From Hyphomonadaceae bacterium (lineage in GTDB: Bacteria > Pseudomonadota > Alphaproteobacteria > Caulobacterales > Hyphomonadaceae): a DNA stretch of 64,000 nt. The stretch covers positions 186,001-250,000 of the forward strand of contig JADKDU010000027.1 of assembly GCA_016714495.1 (NCBI GenBank), in the 5' to 3' direction. The position numbers and the translations under genes were made by a program. Shown here in pieces: positions 48,313 to 60,471 of this stretch (positions are counted from its first letter, which is position 1; each line of letters opens with the position of its first letter). Below the pieces are notes generated by a model. That model was not told the origin of the DNA. It ran no database searches and saw only the letters and a list, made by a program, of their open reading frames with translations.

Positions 48313-48819
48313 ATGCTTTCAGTCCTGCTCACCATTCACATGATCGCGTGCGTCGCGCTCGTGATCGCTGTCATGCTCCAGCGTTCCGAGGGCGGGGCCC
48401 TCGGCATGAGCGGCGGCGGCACCGGCGGCGTAATTTCCGGCCGTGGCGCGGCAGGCGTTCTGGTTAAGACGACCATGGGTCTGGCGGCTGTGTTTTTCGC
48501 CACCAGCATCATCATGACGCGTCTCAACAACGAACAGAACGCGGCCCCCAGCACGCTTGAGCAACAACAACAGCAGCGTCCGGTTGATCCGTTCAATCCG
48601 AACGCAGGCGCACCGGCTCCCGCGACAACAACCCCGGCGCCGACGACGACCGTTCCCGCGACCCCCGCGCCTGCGCCTGCCATCGATCCGCTCGCTCCGC
48701 GCAGCCAGACGCCGGCTCCGGCCACCAACACGACGCCGGCGCCCGCCACGCCTGCACCTGCGACAACTCAACCCACCGCCCCGGCGACTTCGCCAGAAAA
48801 CGGTGGATCGAACAACTAG
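48313..48819 (+). CDS. secG: preprotein translocase subunit SecG with long low-complexity tail
   Basis: Accessory subunit of the SecYEG channel. Residues 1-75 are standard: helix 1 (VLLTIHMIACVALVIAVMLQ), the cytoplasmic loop RSEGGALGMSGGGTGG with the family glycines, and helix 2 (TTMGLAAVFFATSIIMTRL). The remaining 90 residues are a Gln- then Pro/Ala/Thr-rich tail (TTPAPTTTVPATPAPAP-like), longer than usual. It is typical of some alphaproteobacterial SecG and probably disordered. The order tpiA-secG-pyrG is conserved in the class. Confidence 0.93.
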   Translation: MLSVLLTIHMIACVALVIAVMLQRSEGGALGMSGGGTGGVISGRGAAGVLVKTTMGLAAVFFATSIIMTRLNNEQNAAPSTLEQQQQQRPVDPFNPNAGAPAPATTTPAPTTTVPATPAPAPAIDPLAPRSQTPAPATNTTPAPATPAPATTQPTAPATSPENGGSNN

Positions 48820-48838
48820 TCGCCAGAACTGACGCTAA

Positions 48839-50840
<2,002 letters not shown>

Positions 50841-50842
<2 letters not shown>

Positions 50843-51250
50843 GCTCAGCTCGCCGAAAGTCCTCCGCATCCTTGTAGTCGAAGACGAACCTTTCAACGCC
50901 TTTGATCTGATGATGGCCGTTGAGGAAGCTGGCGTTCAAGCGGTAGGTCCGGCGGCAACCGTAGCCGAGGCGCATGCTTTCATCGGAACTCACGCCTCCG
51001 ACAGCGCCATCCTCGATGTGAACATTCCAGATCGAGCAGTCGGGCCTGTGCTCAACGCGCTGTCGCGCCGCGCGGGCATGGCTTGCCTTCCGAAATCCGC
51101 GCGGTCCATCCCGACGTACCGGTCTTATCGAAGCCTACGGAACCAGCGCTCCTGCTGCGCGGCATCGCCTCCAGCCTTGCGACGCCGGTTGATCCTAGTC
51201 GTGATCCGGCAGGTGCGCCGGTCCGGGTACAAGCTCCGCGTGCAGGATGA
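50841..51250 (+). CDS. single-domain response regulator receiver, frameshifted
   Basis: CheY-like receiver. It begins LRILVVEDEPFNAFDLMMAV with the acidic pocket Glu-Asp, then the phospho-acceptor Asp in SAILDVNIPDRAVGPVLNAL. After RRAGMACL (about 51085) the frame changes. The other frame supplies SEIRAVHPDVPVLSKPTEPA, which carries the conserved Lys of receiver domains, and runs to a stop at 51250. The beta-4 segment with its Ser/Thr is shorter than normal, so several residues may have been lost together with the shift. There is no output domain. In related bacteria such stand-alone receivers are widespread; its partner kinase is not in the window. Confidence 0.6.
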
Positions 51251-52139
51251 TGCAAGGCTCGCCGCCGGATAGCGTTACGCCCTGCCATATGTAGGAAGGG
51301 AACAGGACAAGCAGCCCGGCCTCCGGGTCGACAACGTGCCCGGCCTCAAGCCGGGGCTGCATCGCCACGCCCGACTTCCCCAGTCGCAACTGCCCAGTCG
51401 CGCCGAGACAGACAATCGCCGACAGCCAGCCCTCTTGTGCAATACGATCAGCGCGCTTGTCGCCGGAGGTCACCATCTCCGACCACAAGCATTGGATCGA
51501 GTATGTCCCGTGATTGCGTGCGCGCACCGGATCGTCGCCCGAACCGAGCTTTTCGAGATGACGTCGGACAGCCGCGTCTATCGTCCGCGGCAGGGCGCCG
51601 AGAGCGTGATCCCTTGCATCAACCTCAATGCATCCGCGATCGCCATGCAGCACGCGTAATTGGGCTGCCGCCTCTCCAGCCCACGCCTCCAGCGAGCGCC
51701 AACCCGACGGCGCCTCAAGCTTCGATATCGCGATCAGCGATGCGTAGTCGTGAAGCTGGCCGTATCGCCGGTCGCCCACCAGCCGCCAGGCATCGCACTG
51801 CAAGGCGATGGCCCGCTGGTTGGTCGACCAGCGGCGGCGCATGTCGCCAGCAAGGTCCGACGCCCGCCCAACCTCGCCTACAGCAAGCAGCGCCTCCGCC
51901 AGCGTCATCTGGACCGCCAGTTCGTGCGGTTCCAGCGTGGCTGCGCGTTCTGCATGCGGCAGGGCGTCTTTCCAACGCCCGGCATCGCCCAGCGCTTGTG
52001 CGAGGTTCTGGGCAGCGATGCCGGAGGCCGGATTCGCGATCACGGCTTCGCCATAGCGGCCGATGGCGTCATTGAGACGCCCAGCCGCTTGCAGCTCGTG
52101 CGCCTGGCGCATGAGCGTGGAGGCATCCTGCGATGTCAC
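51195..52139 (-). CDS. TPR protein with a degenerate 2OG-Fe(II) oxygenase-like C-terminal domain
   Basis: Residues 1-110 contain tetratricopeptide-like helix pairs (MRQAHELQAAGRLNDAIGRY; AQALGDAGRWKDALPHAERA). The C-terminal half resembles the TPR-linked putative 2OG-Fe(II) oxygenases: IDAAVRRHLEKL, WLSAIVCLGATGQLRLG, VVDPEAGLLVLFPSYIWQGV, HAELVPGP. Two positions that bind iron in the family, normally in a NHxHPEGW stretch and in a WHG motif, read DRIAQEGW and WQG here, so catalysis is doubtful. The start is uncertain: the frame is open to 52769; GTG 52139 gives 314 residues beginning VTSQDASTLM, and ATG 52199 is an alternative. The 3' end overlaps the receiver gene's end by 56 bases. Confidence 0.65.
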   Translation of the reverse strand: MTSQDASTLMRQAHELQAAGRLNDAIGRYGEAVIANPASGIAAQNLAQALGDAGRWKDALPHAERAATLEPHELAVQMTLAEALLAVGEVGRASDLAGDMRRRWSTNQRAIALQCDAWRLVGDRRYGQLHDYASLIAISKLEAPSGWRSLEAWAGEAAAQLRVLHGDRGCIEVDARDHALGALPRTIDAAVRRHLEKLGSGDDPVRARNHGTYSIQCLWSEMVTSGDKRADRIAQEGWLSAIVCLGATGQLRLGKSGVAMQPRLEAGHVVDPEAGLLVLFPSYIWQGVTLSGGEPCIILHAELVPGPAHLPDHD

Positions 52140-52375
52140 CCTGATTCTGACCCCAGGGGTTCTACAGCCCGGCCGCGCCGTTGCGGCCTCCAGCATAACA
52201 CCCCGGCTTGAGGAGCCGGGCAAGATAGCTGATATTGCCGGATAGCCGTTTCGGGTCAGCGAAGCGCGCGCAAAGCTAGCCGCTTGCAGGGCGAGGCCGA
52301 TGCGCGTATGACGCCCCCTCGCAAGAACGGGCAGGGCCCGTTTTGAACCTGTTTTCTGCCGATTCCGAGGCAATA

Positions 52376-52561
52376 ATGGCCGTCCCAAAGCGCAAAACGT
52401 CTCCCTCCAAGCGCGGCATGCGCCGGGCCCATGACCGACTGCCGACCTCTTCCTACGTGGAAGACAAGGAATCGGGCGAACTTCGCCGTCCGCACCACGT
52501 CGACCCGAAGACGGGGCTGTATCGTGGCAAGCAGATCCTGAAGGCCAAGGACGAGGAATAA
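52376..52561 (+). CDS. rpmF: 50S ribosomal protein L32
   Basis: Small protein of the large ribosomal subunit. The 61-residue product starts [19 protein letters not shown], the invariant L32 N-terminus, followed by [20 protein letters not shown]. No zinc-binding cysteines, as usual for this class. The frame is open from 52343, but the ATG at 52376 with GAGG before it is certain by homology. A terminator follows. Confidence 0.96.
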   Translation: MAVPKRKTSPSKRGMRRAHDRLPTSSYVEDKESGELRRPHHVDPKTGLYRGKQILKAKDEE

Positions 52562-52591
52562 TCCTCGCCTTTCTGGATAGTCGAGATGCTG

Positions 52592-52620
52592 ACGGCCGCT
52601 TCTGCGGCCGTTTGCTTTTC
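52592..52620 (+). terminator. Rho-independent terminator after rpmF
   Basis: ACGGCCGC (52592-52599), loop TTCT, GCGGCCGT (52604-52611), then TTGCTTTTC. A perfect eight-base-pair stem with a T-rich tail, 31 bases past the rpmF stop. Confidence 0.75.
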
Positions 52621-52723
52621 GGGCTTTGGTCTGGCCGCCGCATTGCAAGCCGGGTCGGTTCAAGACATAGCAGGCACGCTTTTCGCCCGCGGGAGCAGGT
52701 CCTTCGGGTTTGCGTTCGCCTAG

Positions 52724-54019
<1,296 letters not shown>

Positions 54020-54065
54020 GTTCGCGCTCCCGCAGGCGGCTGCGGGTTTGTGAAGTTGAGTTGAG

Positions 54066-54099
54066 AACGCGGTCGCTTGAGCGGCCGCGTTTTTTGTTT
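54066..54099 (+). terminator. strong Rho-independent terminator after eno
   Basis: AACGCGGTCGC (54066-54076), loop TTGA, GCGGCCGCGTT (54081-54091): an 11-base-pair stem with one wobble pair, followed by a T run (54090-54095) and GTTTG. Placed 46 bases after the eno stop. Confidence 0.9.
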
Positions 54100-54158
54100 G
54101 GTGACGGAGGTGTTGGGCAAAGCGCGCCCTCCGTCTCGCCGCGAAGACGCAGCGATCC

Positions 54159-54188
54159 GCCTCCCCAGTTCGGCGAACTGGCGGAGGC
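54159..54188. repeat. 30-base REP-like palindrome
   Basis: GCCTCC and GGAGGC outer arms and CAGTTCG / CGAACTG inner arms form an almost perfect palindrome around one central G. It lies in the 575-base stretch between eno and the cupin-like gene that has no other gene. It resembles the short intergenic palindromes scattered in alphaproteobacterial genomes; copies elsewhere cannot be checked here. Confidence 0.55.
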
Positions 54189-54235
54189 ACTTCTCCCGTA
54201 CGTGAAGAACGTCTGGCGCAGGTTCAGGGCCCAAA

Positions 54236-54300
54236 ATCGGAGGAATTTTTCGGGGGCCCCCCCGGGCGGGGGGGGGGTGGTTTTTTCCCCGGCAGAGGCT
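54236..54300. other. homopolymer-rich, probably artefactual stretch
   Basis: Within about 65 bases there are runs of five T, five G, seven C, nine G, six T and four C, unlike any neighbouring sequence. It sits inside the eno to cupin intergenic region between two palindromic repeats. It looks like a low-quality consensus through a strong hairpin rather than real DNA. Confidence 0.5.
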
Positions 54301-54354
54301 CCGCCCCCATCTGCCTGGCAAGGCATTAGGATAGTGCGTGGCTCGCGGTGGCGA

Positions 54355-54407
54355 GGACGCCCTCGCGCTTCGAGAGGGATGCTTCGCATCCTCCTCAGGA
54401 TGGGGGC
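54355..54407. repeat. intergenic palindromic element
   Basis: A central hairpin GGATGC-TTC-GCATCC (54377-54391) is flanked by CCTCGCGCTTCGAGA on the left and TCCTCAGGATGGGGG on the right. The pattern CCTCxxxxTTCGAGA-hairpin-TCCTCAxxATGxGGG is a common intergenic repeat in many alphaproteobacteria as I know it; the arms are imperfect here. Confidence 0.5.
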
Positions 54408-54594
54408 TATCGGGCTGTGATGCGGGACAGCGACATCAGCGCGATTAGACGCGCGTCCGGAGGCGGATAGATTCTGGAGAGCGCCATCCCCAAATCTCTC
54501 GCGCTGGCTGTTTGAAATGCGGTGCGAAGATTTCCAACCGCCCTGCGTTTTTAGGAGGTCTTCATCCCCCATTCTCGGCACGCTTCCAGATCTC

Positions 54595-55513
54595 TCAGGC
54601 CGCTTCGCGTTCGCCGTGCATGGCGACGTTTGCGTCGGCGACCTCGAAGGTTCGTTCGACATCCTTGATGTTGTTCTTCACGAGATTGAGGCGGGTGAAG
54701 GCGAGGGCTGCCGCCCACAGGACGGTTCGGTGCGCCTAGTTCGTTGTCGCCATCGGCTTCATGGTCCAGCCCCAGCGGCGGAGGACGCCATTGGCGCGGT
54801 GGGCGCCAGTGGTGATCCGGCTTCCCCATTTCTGGTAGTCCATCGAGAGGGATACACAGAGGCCTTCCTGGTTTTCGACCCGGTGCGGGGCGTAGAGTGG
54901 CCAGGAGAGGGCTTCGCCAGGGACGATGCCAAAGCGCCAGGCGGCGCCGTGCATGATGCGTTGATAGGGAAGTTCTTCCTTCGTGGTGCGCATGATCACC
55001 TGCTCCATCGCATCCTGGGGCAGGAAGGGGTCGGTATTCGGGTAGACCCACACGCGTTTCACGCCGCGGAGTGGAAAAAGGACCACGCTGGCGGCGTCGA
55101 AATGGAAGGGAACGCGAGTCGTGGGCGACGAGAGGATCAGCTGGCCGGTCATTTTGCGGGCGCCTGCGCCGCAAAGTTGAGGTGCAAGTTGCAGGAATGC
55201 ACGCTCAACCTCGGCCCAGAGGCCGGGATGAGCCTCTTCGCAAGAGCGAAGGTTGACCCACAAAAGACCCGCCTTGATGGCGCTGATGGCCGCCCGCCCG
55301 TCGGGCCCGGCAGCACTCGCCCGTGGTCAGCGAGACCTGACCTTCGCCGTCGAAATCTTAGCAATTGATATCGAACAAATCTTCGGGATAGCGATCGAGA
55401 ATGGGGATCAGCGCCTTGTCGGAAGCGAGATCAAGAGGGATGTCGTGTTCGACCGTCCTGGGCGGCTCGAGCACGCCCTCTGTAGTCACACTCGATTCAA
55501 CTGGTCGTGTCAT
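54595..55513 (-). CDS. cupin-like (JmjC-type) protein, broken by three apparent frameshifts
   Basis: The pieces are collinear on the minus strand. The N-terminus is ATG 55513 (MTRPVESSVTTEGVLEPPRT, then DKALIPILDRYPEDLFDINC) to about 55350. The next piece, DFDGEGQVSLTTG, is in a second frame. The core at 54736-55300 has AIKAGLLWVNLRSCEEAHPG, then the metal-binding HxD in VPFHFDAASVVLFPLRGVKR, with WVYPNTDPFLP and the distal His in LYAPHRVENQEG. The C-terminus, TVLWAAALAFTRLNLVKNNI then KDVERTFEVADANVAMHGER, is in another frame and stops at 54595. The rejoined product is about 305 residues. The HxD...H arrangement fits Fe(II)/2OG cupins; substrate unknown. The well-preserved residues between shifts suggest sequencing error more than decay. 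Confidence 0.65.
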
Positions 55514-55691
55514 ATTAGACTTCGCAGCTCGCTCTCAAGGCGAAATACAACCGATGAGCCTGCCGCCAGCGACGCCTTGTCAGGCGCTGAAAATCGCTGA
55601 ATTCATACCTCGTTAACCGTGTCGCTGTCAGTTCTGGCCTTCAGGTTTAGTCGTTCTGGTTCGAGTTGCGTCTGGAGGATTGAGACAGGGG

Positions 55692-55994
55692 ATGGAAGGG
55701 GCGCTGAAGACAGCAAAAGCCATTCTTCTGCCCGGCGCGATCGGCGCACTTATCGTGTATTTCTCTTATCATGCATTGGCAGGCGAGCAGGGCCTCGCAG
55801 CCTGGACTGAGCTGCAGAATGAGGAAGCCCGGCTTAACGGCGAGATCGAACGCCTGAAGCTCGAGAAGGCGACTCTGGAAGCCGCTCTTGTGCGACTGCG
55901 AGATAAGACGATGGACCTCGACTATGTCGAGGAGATCGCGCGTACAAAACTGTCATTCGTCCGCCCAGACGAACTTCTTGTCGCGGTGCGTTGA
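55692..55994 (+). CDS. ftsB: cell division protein FtsB/DivIC-like septum formation initiator
   Basis: Bitopic divisome protein linking early and late division proteins. One N-terminal helix (KAILLPGAIGALIVYFSYHAL) is followed by a periplasmic coiled coil (LQNEEARLNGEIERLKLEKA) and the conserved C-terminal MDLDYVEEIARTKLSFVRPD. 100 residues. A TTG at 55680 is in frame, but the ATG at 55692 is preferred. It is located between eno and pdhA, the usual place in alphaproteobacteria. Confidence 0.9.
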   Translation: MEGALKTAKAILLPGAIGALIVYFSYHALAGEQGLAAWTELQNEEARLNGEIERLKLEKATLEAALVRLRDKTMDLDYVEEIARTKLSFVRPDELLVAVR

Positions 55995-56100
55995 TCGATT
56001 CCCAAATTAGGTGTGGAACGAGCCGTCCGATCTCGCGATAAGCGTGGGACGACGACTGTTTGTTCCTATCTCTTGGGTAGGCAAAAAGGATCGACCGCGC

Positions 56101-57114
56101 ATGGCAGCGAAAAAGTCCGCCGTTAAGTCCCGCAAACCGGTGTCGGAGCCGCAGAAGAGCGATCTGATCGGCTATTACCGAGACATGTTGCTGATCCGGC
56201 GGTTCGAAGAGAAAGCGGGGCAACTCTACGGGATGGGACTGATTGCGGGGTTCTGCCACCTTTATATCGGCCAGGAGGCCGTGGTGGTCGGCGTTCAGTC
56301 GGTACTCGACCCGGATGACCAGGTGATAACGGGGTATCGCGACCACGGACATATGCTCGCCACCGGAATGACCGCGCGTGGCGTGATGGCGGAGCTGACG
56401 GGCCGCGAGGGCGGATATGCTCGCGGCAAGGGCGGCTCGATGCACATGTTCAGCCGCGAGAAGAACTTCTTCGGCGGCCACGGGATTGTCGGTGCTCAGG
56501 TGCCTCTGGGCACCGGGCTGGCGTTCTCGAACAAGTACAAGGGATCGGATGCCGTCTGCATCGCCTATTTTGGCGATGGCGCCTCGAACCAGGGACAGGT
56601 CTATGAGGCGTTCAACATGGCGTCTCTGTGGAAGCTGCCGGTCGTCTATGTGATCGAGAACAATCAGTACGCGATGGGGACGTCGATCGCGCGAGCGTCG
56701 GCCGAGACCGAGTTGTTCAAGCGTGGGATCTCGTTCGAAATTCCGGGCGAGGAAGTGGACGGTATGGACGTGCTGGCTGTTCGCAAGGCGGCGGCGAAAG
56801 CTGTCGAGCGGGCGCGGGTGGGCGAGGGGCCGTACATTCTCGAGATGAAGACCTATCGCTATCGCGGGCACTCGATGTCGGACCCGGCGAAGTACCGCAC
56901 GCGGGAAGAAGTGCAGGAAATGCGCGAGCACCATGACCCGATCGAGATGCTGAAGAAGCGGCTGCTCGAGGCGAAGCATGCGACCGAGGATGATCTCAAG
57001 AAGATCGAGGCCGAGGTGCGCGAGATTGTGAACGATAGCGCGCAGTTCGCGCAGGACAGCCCCGAGCCCGATCCGGCCGAGCTGTGGACCGACGTGCTGG
57101 TGGAGAGCCGCTGA
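56101..57114 (+). CDS. pdhA: pyruvate dehydrogenase E1 component subunit alpha
   Basis: Thiamine-diphosphate-dependent decarboxylation of pyruvate, with PdhB. The TPP/magnesium motif is [20 protein letters not shown] through [12 protein letters not shown]. The phosphorylation-loop-like [15 protein letters not shown] and [17 protein letters not shown] are typical. The open frame runs to 56011, but the ATG at 56101 gives a standard 337-residue protein with a short Lys-rich N-terminus. pdhB starts two bases after the stop. Confidence 0.96.
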   Translation: MAAKKSAVKSRKPVSEPQKSDLIGYYRDMLLIRRFEEKAGQLYGMGLIAGFCHLYIGQEAVVVGVQSVLDPDDQVITGYRDHGHMLATGMTARGVMAELTGREGGYARGKGGSMHMFSREKNFFGGHGIVGAQVPLGTGLAFSNKYKGSDAVCIAYFGDGASNQGQVYEAFNMASLWKLPVVYVIENNQYAMGTSIARASAETELFKRGISFEIPGEEVDGMDVLAVRKAAAKAVERARVGEGPYILEMKTYRYRGHSMSDPAKYRTREEVQEMREHHDPIEMLKKRLLEAKHATEDDLKKIEAEVREIVNDSAQFAQDSPEPDPAELWTDVLVESR

Positions 57115-57115
57115 G

Positions 57116-58561
57116 ATGACCGACATTCTCATGCCCGCGCTGTCGCCCACCATGGAAGAGGGCAAGCTGACCAAGTGGCTGGTGAAGGAAGGCGATACCG
57201 TGAAGCCCGGCGACGTGATTGCCGAGATCGAGACAGATAAAGCGACGATGGAGGTCGAGGCCGTCGACGAGGGTGTGATCTCGAAGCTGGTCATTCCCGC
57301 CGGGACGGAAGGCGTGAAGGTCAATGCGCTGATCGCGGTGATTGGCGGAGACGCCGCGCCGGTGAAATCGAACGGCAAGGCCAAGTCTGCAGCAAAGGAA
57401 GCCGAGGCGCAGACTCGTGCGGATGCGAAGGCCGACGCGGCTGGCGGCAAGCCGGATGGGACGCCTGGCGAAGCGAAGGCGAAGAATGACGGGCATCGCC
57501 TGCGTGCGCCGGAGCAGAAGTCGGCGGCGGCGGAAGGGCTGCATGATCCGACGCTGCCGGAGGGCGTGACCTACGCGAAGACGACGGTCCGTGATGCGCT
57601 GCGCGATGCGATCGCGGAGGAGATGCGGCGCGACGAGACCGTATTCCTGATGGGCGAGGAAGTTGGTCAGTATCAGGGTGCGTACAAGGTGAGCCGTGGG
57701 TTGCTGGAGGAGTTCGGCGACCGGCGGGTGATCGATACGCCGATTACCGAGTACGGCTTTGCGGGTCTTGGCGTGGGCGCGGCGTTTGGCGGGCTGAAGC
57801 CGATCGTGGAGTTCATGACGTTCAACTTTGCGATGCAGGCCATCGACCATATCATCAACTCGGCGGCGAAGACGCTCTACATGTCGGGCGGGCAGATGGG
57901 TTGCCCGATCGTGTTCCGAGGACCGAACGGGGCGGCGAGCCGCGTGGGCGCGCAGCACAGCCAGGATTATTCGGCCTGGTATGGCCAGGTGCCGGGGCTT
58001 AAGGTTCTGGCGCCGTATGATGCGGCTGACGCCAAGGGCCTGCTGAAAGCGGCGATCCGCGATCCGAACCCGGTGGTCTTTCTTGAGCACGAGCTGATGT
58101 ATGGCGTCGAGTTCGACGTGCCGCAGGTGGAGGATTTCATCCTGCCGATCGGCAAAGCCCGGATCCGGCGCGAGGGGACGGATGTGACGCTGGCGGCGCA
58201 CTCGCGGATGGTGAAGTTCGCGCTGGACGCGGCCGAGGAGCTGGCCGGCATCGGCATCGAGGCGGAGGTGATCGACCTGCGTTCGCTGCGGCCGCTGGAT
58301 ACCGAAACTGTCATCGAGAGCGTGAAGAAGACCAACCGGATCGTCTGTTGCGAGGAGGGCTGGCGCTTCTTCGGCGTCGGCGCCGAAATCGCGGCGGCGG
58401 TGACGGAGCACGCCTTCGACTATCTCGACGCCCCGCCGATGCGCGTGGCGCAGAAGGATGTGCCGCTGCCATATGCGGCGAACCTCGAAAAGCTGTCGCT
58501 GCCGCACGCCTCCGACATAGTCGAAGCGGCGAAGAAGGTCTGCTACCGGGAGCAGAAATAG
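57116..58561 (+). CDS. pdhB: pyruvate dehydrogenase E1 component subunit beta with N-terminal lipoyl domain
   Basis: Residues 1-80 are a lipoyl domain with the modified lysine in [12 protein letters not shown] (Lys42). An Ala/Lys-rich linker (about 85-140) leads into E1-beta: [78 protein letters not shown]. The lipoyl-E1-beta fusion is characteristic of alphaproteobacterial PDH complexes. 481 residues. pdhC follows without a gap and its first 80 residues are nearly the same lipoyl domain. Confidence 0.96.
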   Translation: MTDILMPALSPTMEEGKLTKWLVKEGDTVKPGDVIAEIETDKATMEVEAVDEGVISKLVIPAGTEGVKVNALIAVIGGDAAPVKSNGKAKSAAKEAEAQTRADAKADAAGGKPDGTPGEAKAKNDGHRLRAPEQKSAAAEGLHDPTLPEGVTYAKTTVRDALRDAIAEEMRRDETVFLMGEEVGQYQGAYKVSRGLLEEFGDRRVIDTPITEYGFAGLGVGAAFGGLKPIVEFMTFNFAMQAIDHIINSAAKTLYMSGGQMGCPIVFRGPNGAASRVGAQHSQDYSAWYGQVPGLKVLAPYDAADAKGLLKAAIRDPNPVVFLEHELMYGVEFDVPQVEDFILPIGKARIRREGTDVTLAAHSRMVKFALDAAEELAGIGIEAEVIDLRSLRPLDTETVIESVKKTNRIVCCEEGWRFFGVGAEIAAAVTEHAFDYLDAPPMRVAQKDVPLPYAANLEKLSLPHASDIVEAAKKVCYREQK

Positions 58562-59857
58562 ATGGCGATCCCAATCACCATGCCTGCGCTGTCGCCCACG
58601 ATGGAGGAGGGGAACCTCGCCAAGTGGCATGTGAAGGTCGGCGACAAGGTGAAGCCGGGCGACATCATTGCTGAGATCGAAACCGACAAGGCGACCATGG
58701 AGGTGGAGGCGGTTGATGAGGGCGTGGTGTCGAAGTTGGTCGTCGCTGAAGGCGCGCAGGGCGTGAAGGTGAACGCCGTGATCGCGGAGCTGGCCGGAGA
58801 GGGCGAGGGGCCTGCGAAGAATGGCGGGGGCGCCAAGGAGGGGGCGAAGGCTGAACCGAAACCGGCGGCTGCGAACCAGAGTGCTGCGCCGGCATCCGCC
58901 GCGCTCCCAGCGGTTACTATCGCTCCGACGCCTGTGATGGCGCCAAAGGCTGGCGAGCGGATCAAGGCCTCTCCGCTGGCGAAGCGGCTGGCCAAGCAGG
59001 AGGGCGTTGATCTTCTGGCGCTCAAGGGCTCGGGTCCGCATGGGCGGATTGTGAAGTCTGATGTGCTGAAAGCGCCGAAGGGTGGACCTGCGAAACAGGC
59101 GCGGGCGGCGGGCGGCGTTACGAGCCTGATCGAGCCGGCGGTGCTGGATGAGCGGGTTTATCACCCTGACACGTTCGAGCTGACGCCGCTGGATGGCGTG
59201 CGGAAGGTGACGGCGCGGCGCCTGACGCAGTCGTTCATGCAGGTGCCGCACTTCCCGCTGACCATTGATCTAGAGATCGATCACCTGTTGTCGGCGCGCG
59301 TGCGGATCAACGAGGCGGGCGAGAAGGCCGGCGTGAAGGTGTCGGTCAACGACATGCTGATCAAGGCGTGCGCGATGGCGTTGATCGCGCATCCTGACGC
59401 GAACGCCAGCTTCACCGACAAGGGAATTGCGCGACACAAGTCGGCGCATGTTTCCGTGGCTGTTGCAATCGAAGGCGGGCTGATCACGCCGGTGGTGCGG
59501 GACGCACAGACGAAGGGGCTGGCGCAGATCGCGGCGGAAATGAAGGACCTCGCCGCGCGGGCGCGCGAGAAGAAGCTGAAGCCACAGGAATACATGGGCG
59601 GCACGTTCTCGATTTCGAACCTGGGCATGTTTGGTGTCAAGGCATTCGCCTCGATCATCAATCCTCCAGAAGGGATGATCCTGTCGGTGGGCGCGGGCGA
59701 GAAGCGCGCAGTGGTGAAGGACGACAAGATCGTGATCGCGACGACGATGACAGTAACGCTGACCTGTGATCACCGCGTGGTGGATGGCGCCGCAGGCGCG
59801 CGCTGGCTGCAGAGCTTCAAGCAGTTTGTCGAGACGCCTGAGGCGATGCTGTTGTGA
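58562..59857 (+). CDS. pdhC: dihydrolipoamide acetyltransferase (PDH E2)
   Basis: Core of the PDH complex, moving the acetyl group from lipoamide to CoA. A lipoyl domain (Lys43 in [13 protein letters not shown]) is followed by an Ala/Pro-rich linker and a peripheral-subunit-binding domain near residues 136-172 ([20 protein letters not shown], then [13 protein letters not shown]). The catalytic domain has [37 protein letters not shown] and the active-site DHRVVDGA. 431 residues. Confidence 0.96.
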   Translation: MAIPITMPALSPTMEEGNLAKWHVKVGDKVKPGDIIAEIETDKATMEVEAVDEGVVSKLVVAEGAQGVKVNAVIAELAGEGEGPAKNGGGAKEGAKAEPKPAAANQSAAPASAALPAVTIAPTPVMAPKAGERIKASPLAKRLAKQEGVDLLALKGSGPHGRIVKSDVLKAPKGGPAKQARAAGGVTSLIEPAVLDERVYHPDTFELTPLDGVRKVTARRLTQSFMQVPHFPLTIDLEIDHLLSARVRINEAGEKAGVKVSVNDMLIKACAMALIAHPDANASFTDKGIARHKSAHVSVAVAIEGGLITPVVRDAQTKGLAQIAAEMKDLAARAREKKLKPQEYMGGTFSISNLGMFGVKAFASIINPPEGMILSVGAGEKRAVVKDDKIVIATTMTVTLTCDHRVVDGAAGARWLQSFKQFVETPEAMLL

Positions 59858-60081
59858 TGTCGCTTCGGCTGAAGATCGTGATCGCCGCTGTCGCATTGAG
59901 CCTGTCGACGTTTGCGGTTTTCGGCGATGCGTTTTTCATGGGCTTAGGGCTGCCGTCGGGATCAGGCAGGATCGTCACGGCCGCTGTATTGTTCGTTGCA
60001 GGCGTCATCTGGTTCATGTGGTCGAGCGCAAGCGCGCGCAAGACTGCGAAAGATGTCGCCGGCCGGCGCGCGAAAGATTGA
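59857..60081 (+). CDS. small membrane protein between pdhC and lpdA
   Basis: A 74-residue protein with two hydrophobic helices (LKIVIAAVALSLSTFAVFG and SGRIVTAAVLFVAGVIWFMW) and a basic C-terminus (SARKTAKDVAGRRAKD). The ATG overlaps the pdhC stop by one base, so translation is coupled. No family recognised; function unknown. Confidence 0.65.
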   Translation: MSLRLKIVIAAVALSLSTFAVFGDAFFMGLGLPSGSGRIVTAAVLFVAGVIWFMWSSASARKTAKDVAGRRAKD

Positions 60082-60087
60082 GCGGCC

Positions 60088-60462
60088 ATGGCGAGCGCCA
60101 AATCATCCGTCTTCGTGTTGAGCATCGGAATGCTGGTAGGGTGTTCGCCGGGGCCGGCGGCTGACCTGACGATTGCGGATATCCTACCTGTGGTGACACC
60201 GCTGACCTATCGCGAATTGATTGGAACGAAGTGCGGCGAGCCGAACATCGCGGTGAAGACTGCGTATCTTGCTGAGCTCAAGGCCGCCGGCGCCTCGGCG
60301 AAGTTGATGGGCGAGGCTGAGGCGGAAGCTGCGAAGATCGAGGCCGCTGAGCGCGATACGCCGAACGAATATGTCTGCACAGCCGAGCTGTTCGAAAGCA
60401 CCGAGAAGAATGCCGCCGAGGCCCAGAAGGTCTGGGCTGATCTGAAGACCCGCAAATCGTGA
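60088..60462 (+). CDS. putative small lipoprotein
   Basis: A 124-residue protein with a type II signal peptide: a hydrophobic stretch SVFVLSIGMLVGC ending in the lipobox LVGC, then SPGPAADL. The mature part has two further cysteines (GTKCGEP and YVCTAEL) that could form a disulfide, plus Ala/Glu-rich helices. No known family. It lies six bases after the preceding small gene and ten before lpdA, so it is part of the pdh transcript. Confidence 0.65.
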   Translation: MASAKSSVFVLSIGMLVGCSPGPAADLTIADILPVVTPLTYRELIGTKCGEPNIAVKTAYLAELKAAGASAKLMGEAEAEAAKIEAAERDTPNEYVCTAELFESTEKNAAEAQKVWADLKTRKS

Positions 60463-60471
60463 GAGCGCTGA

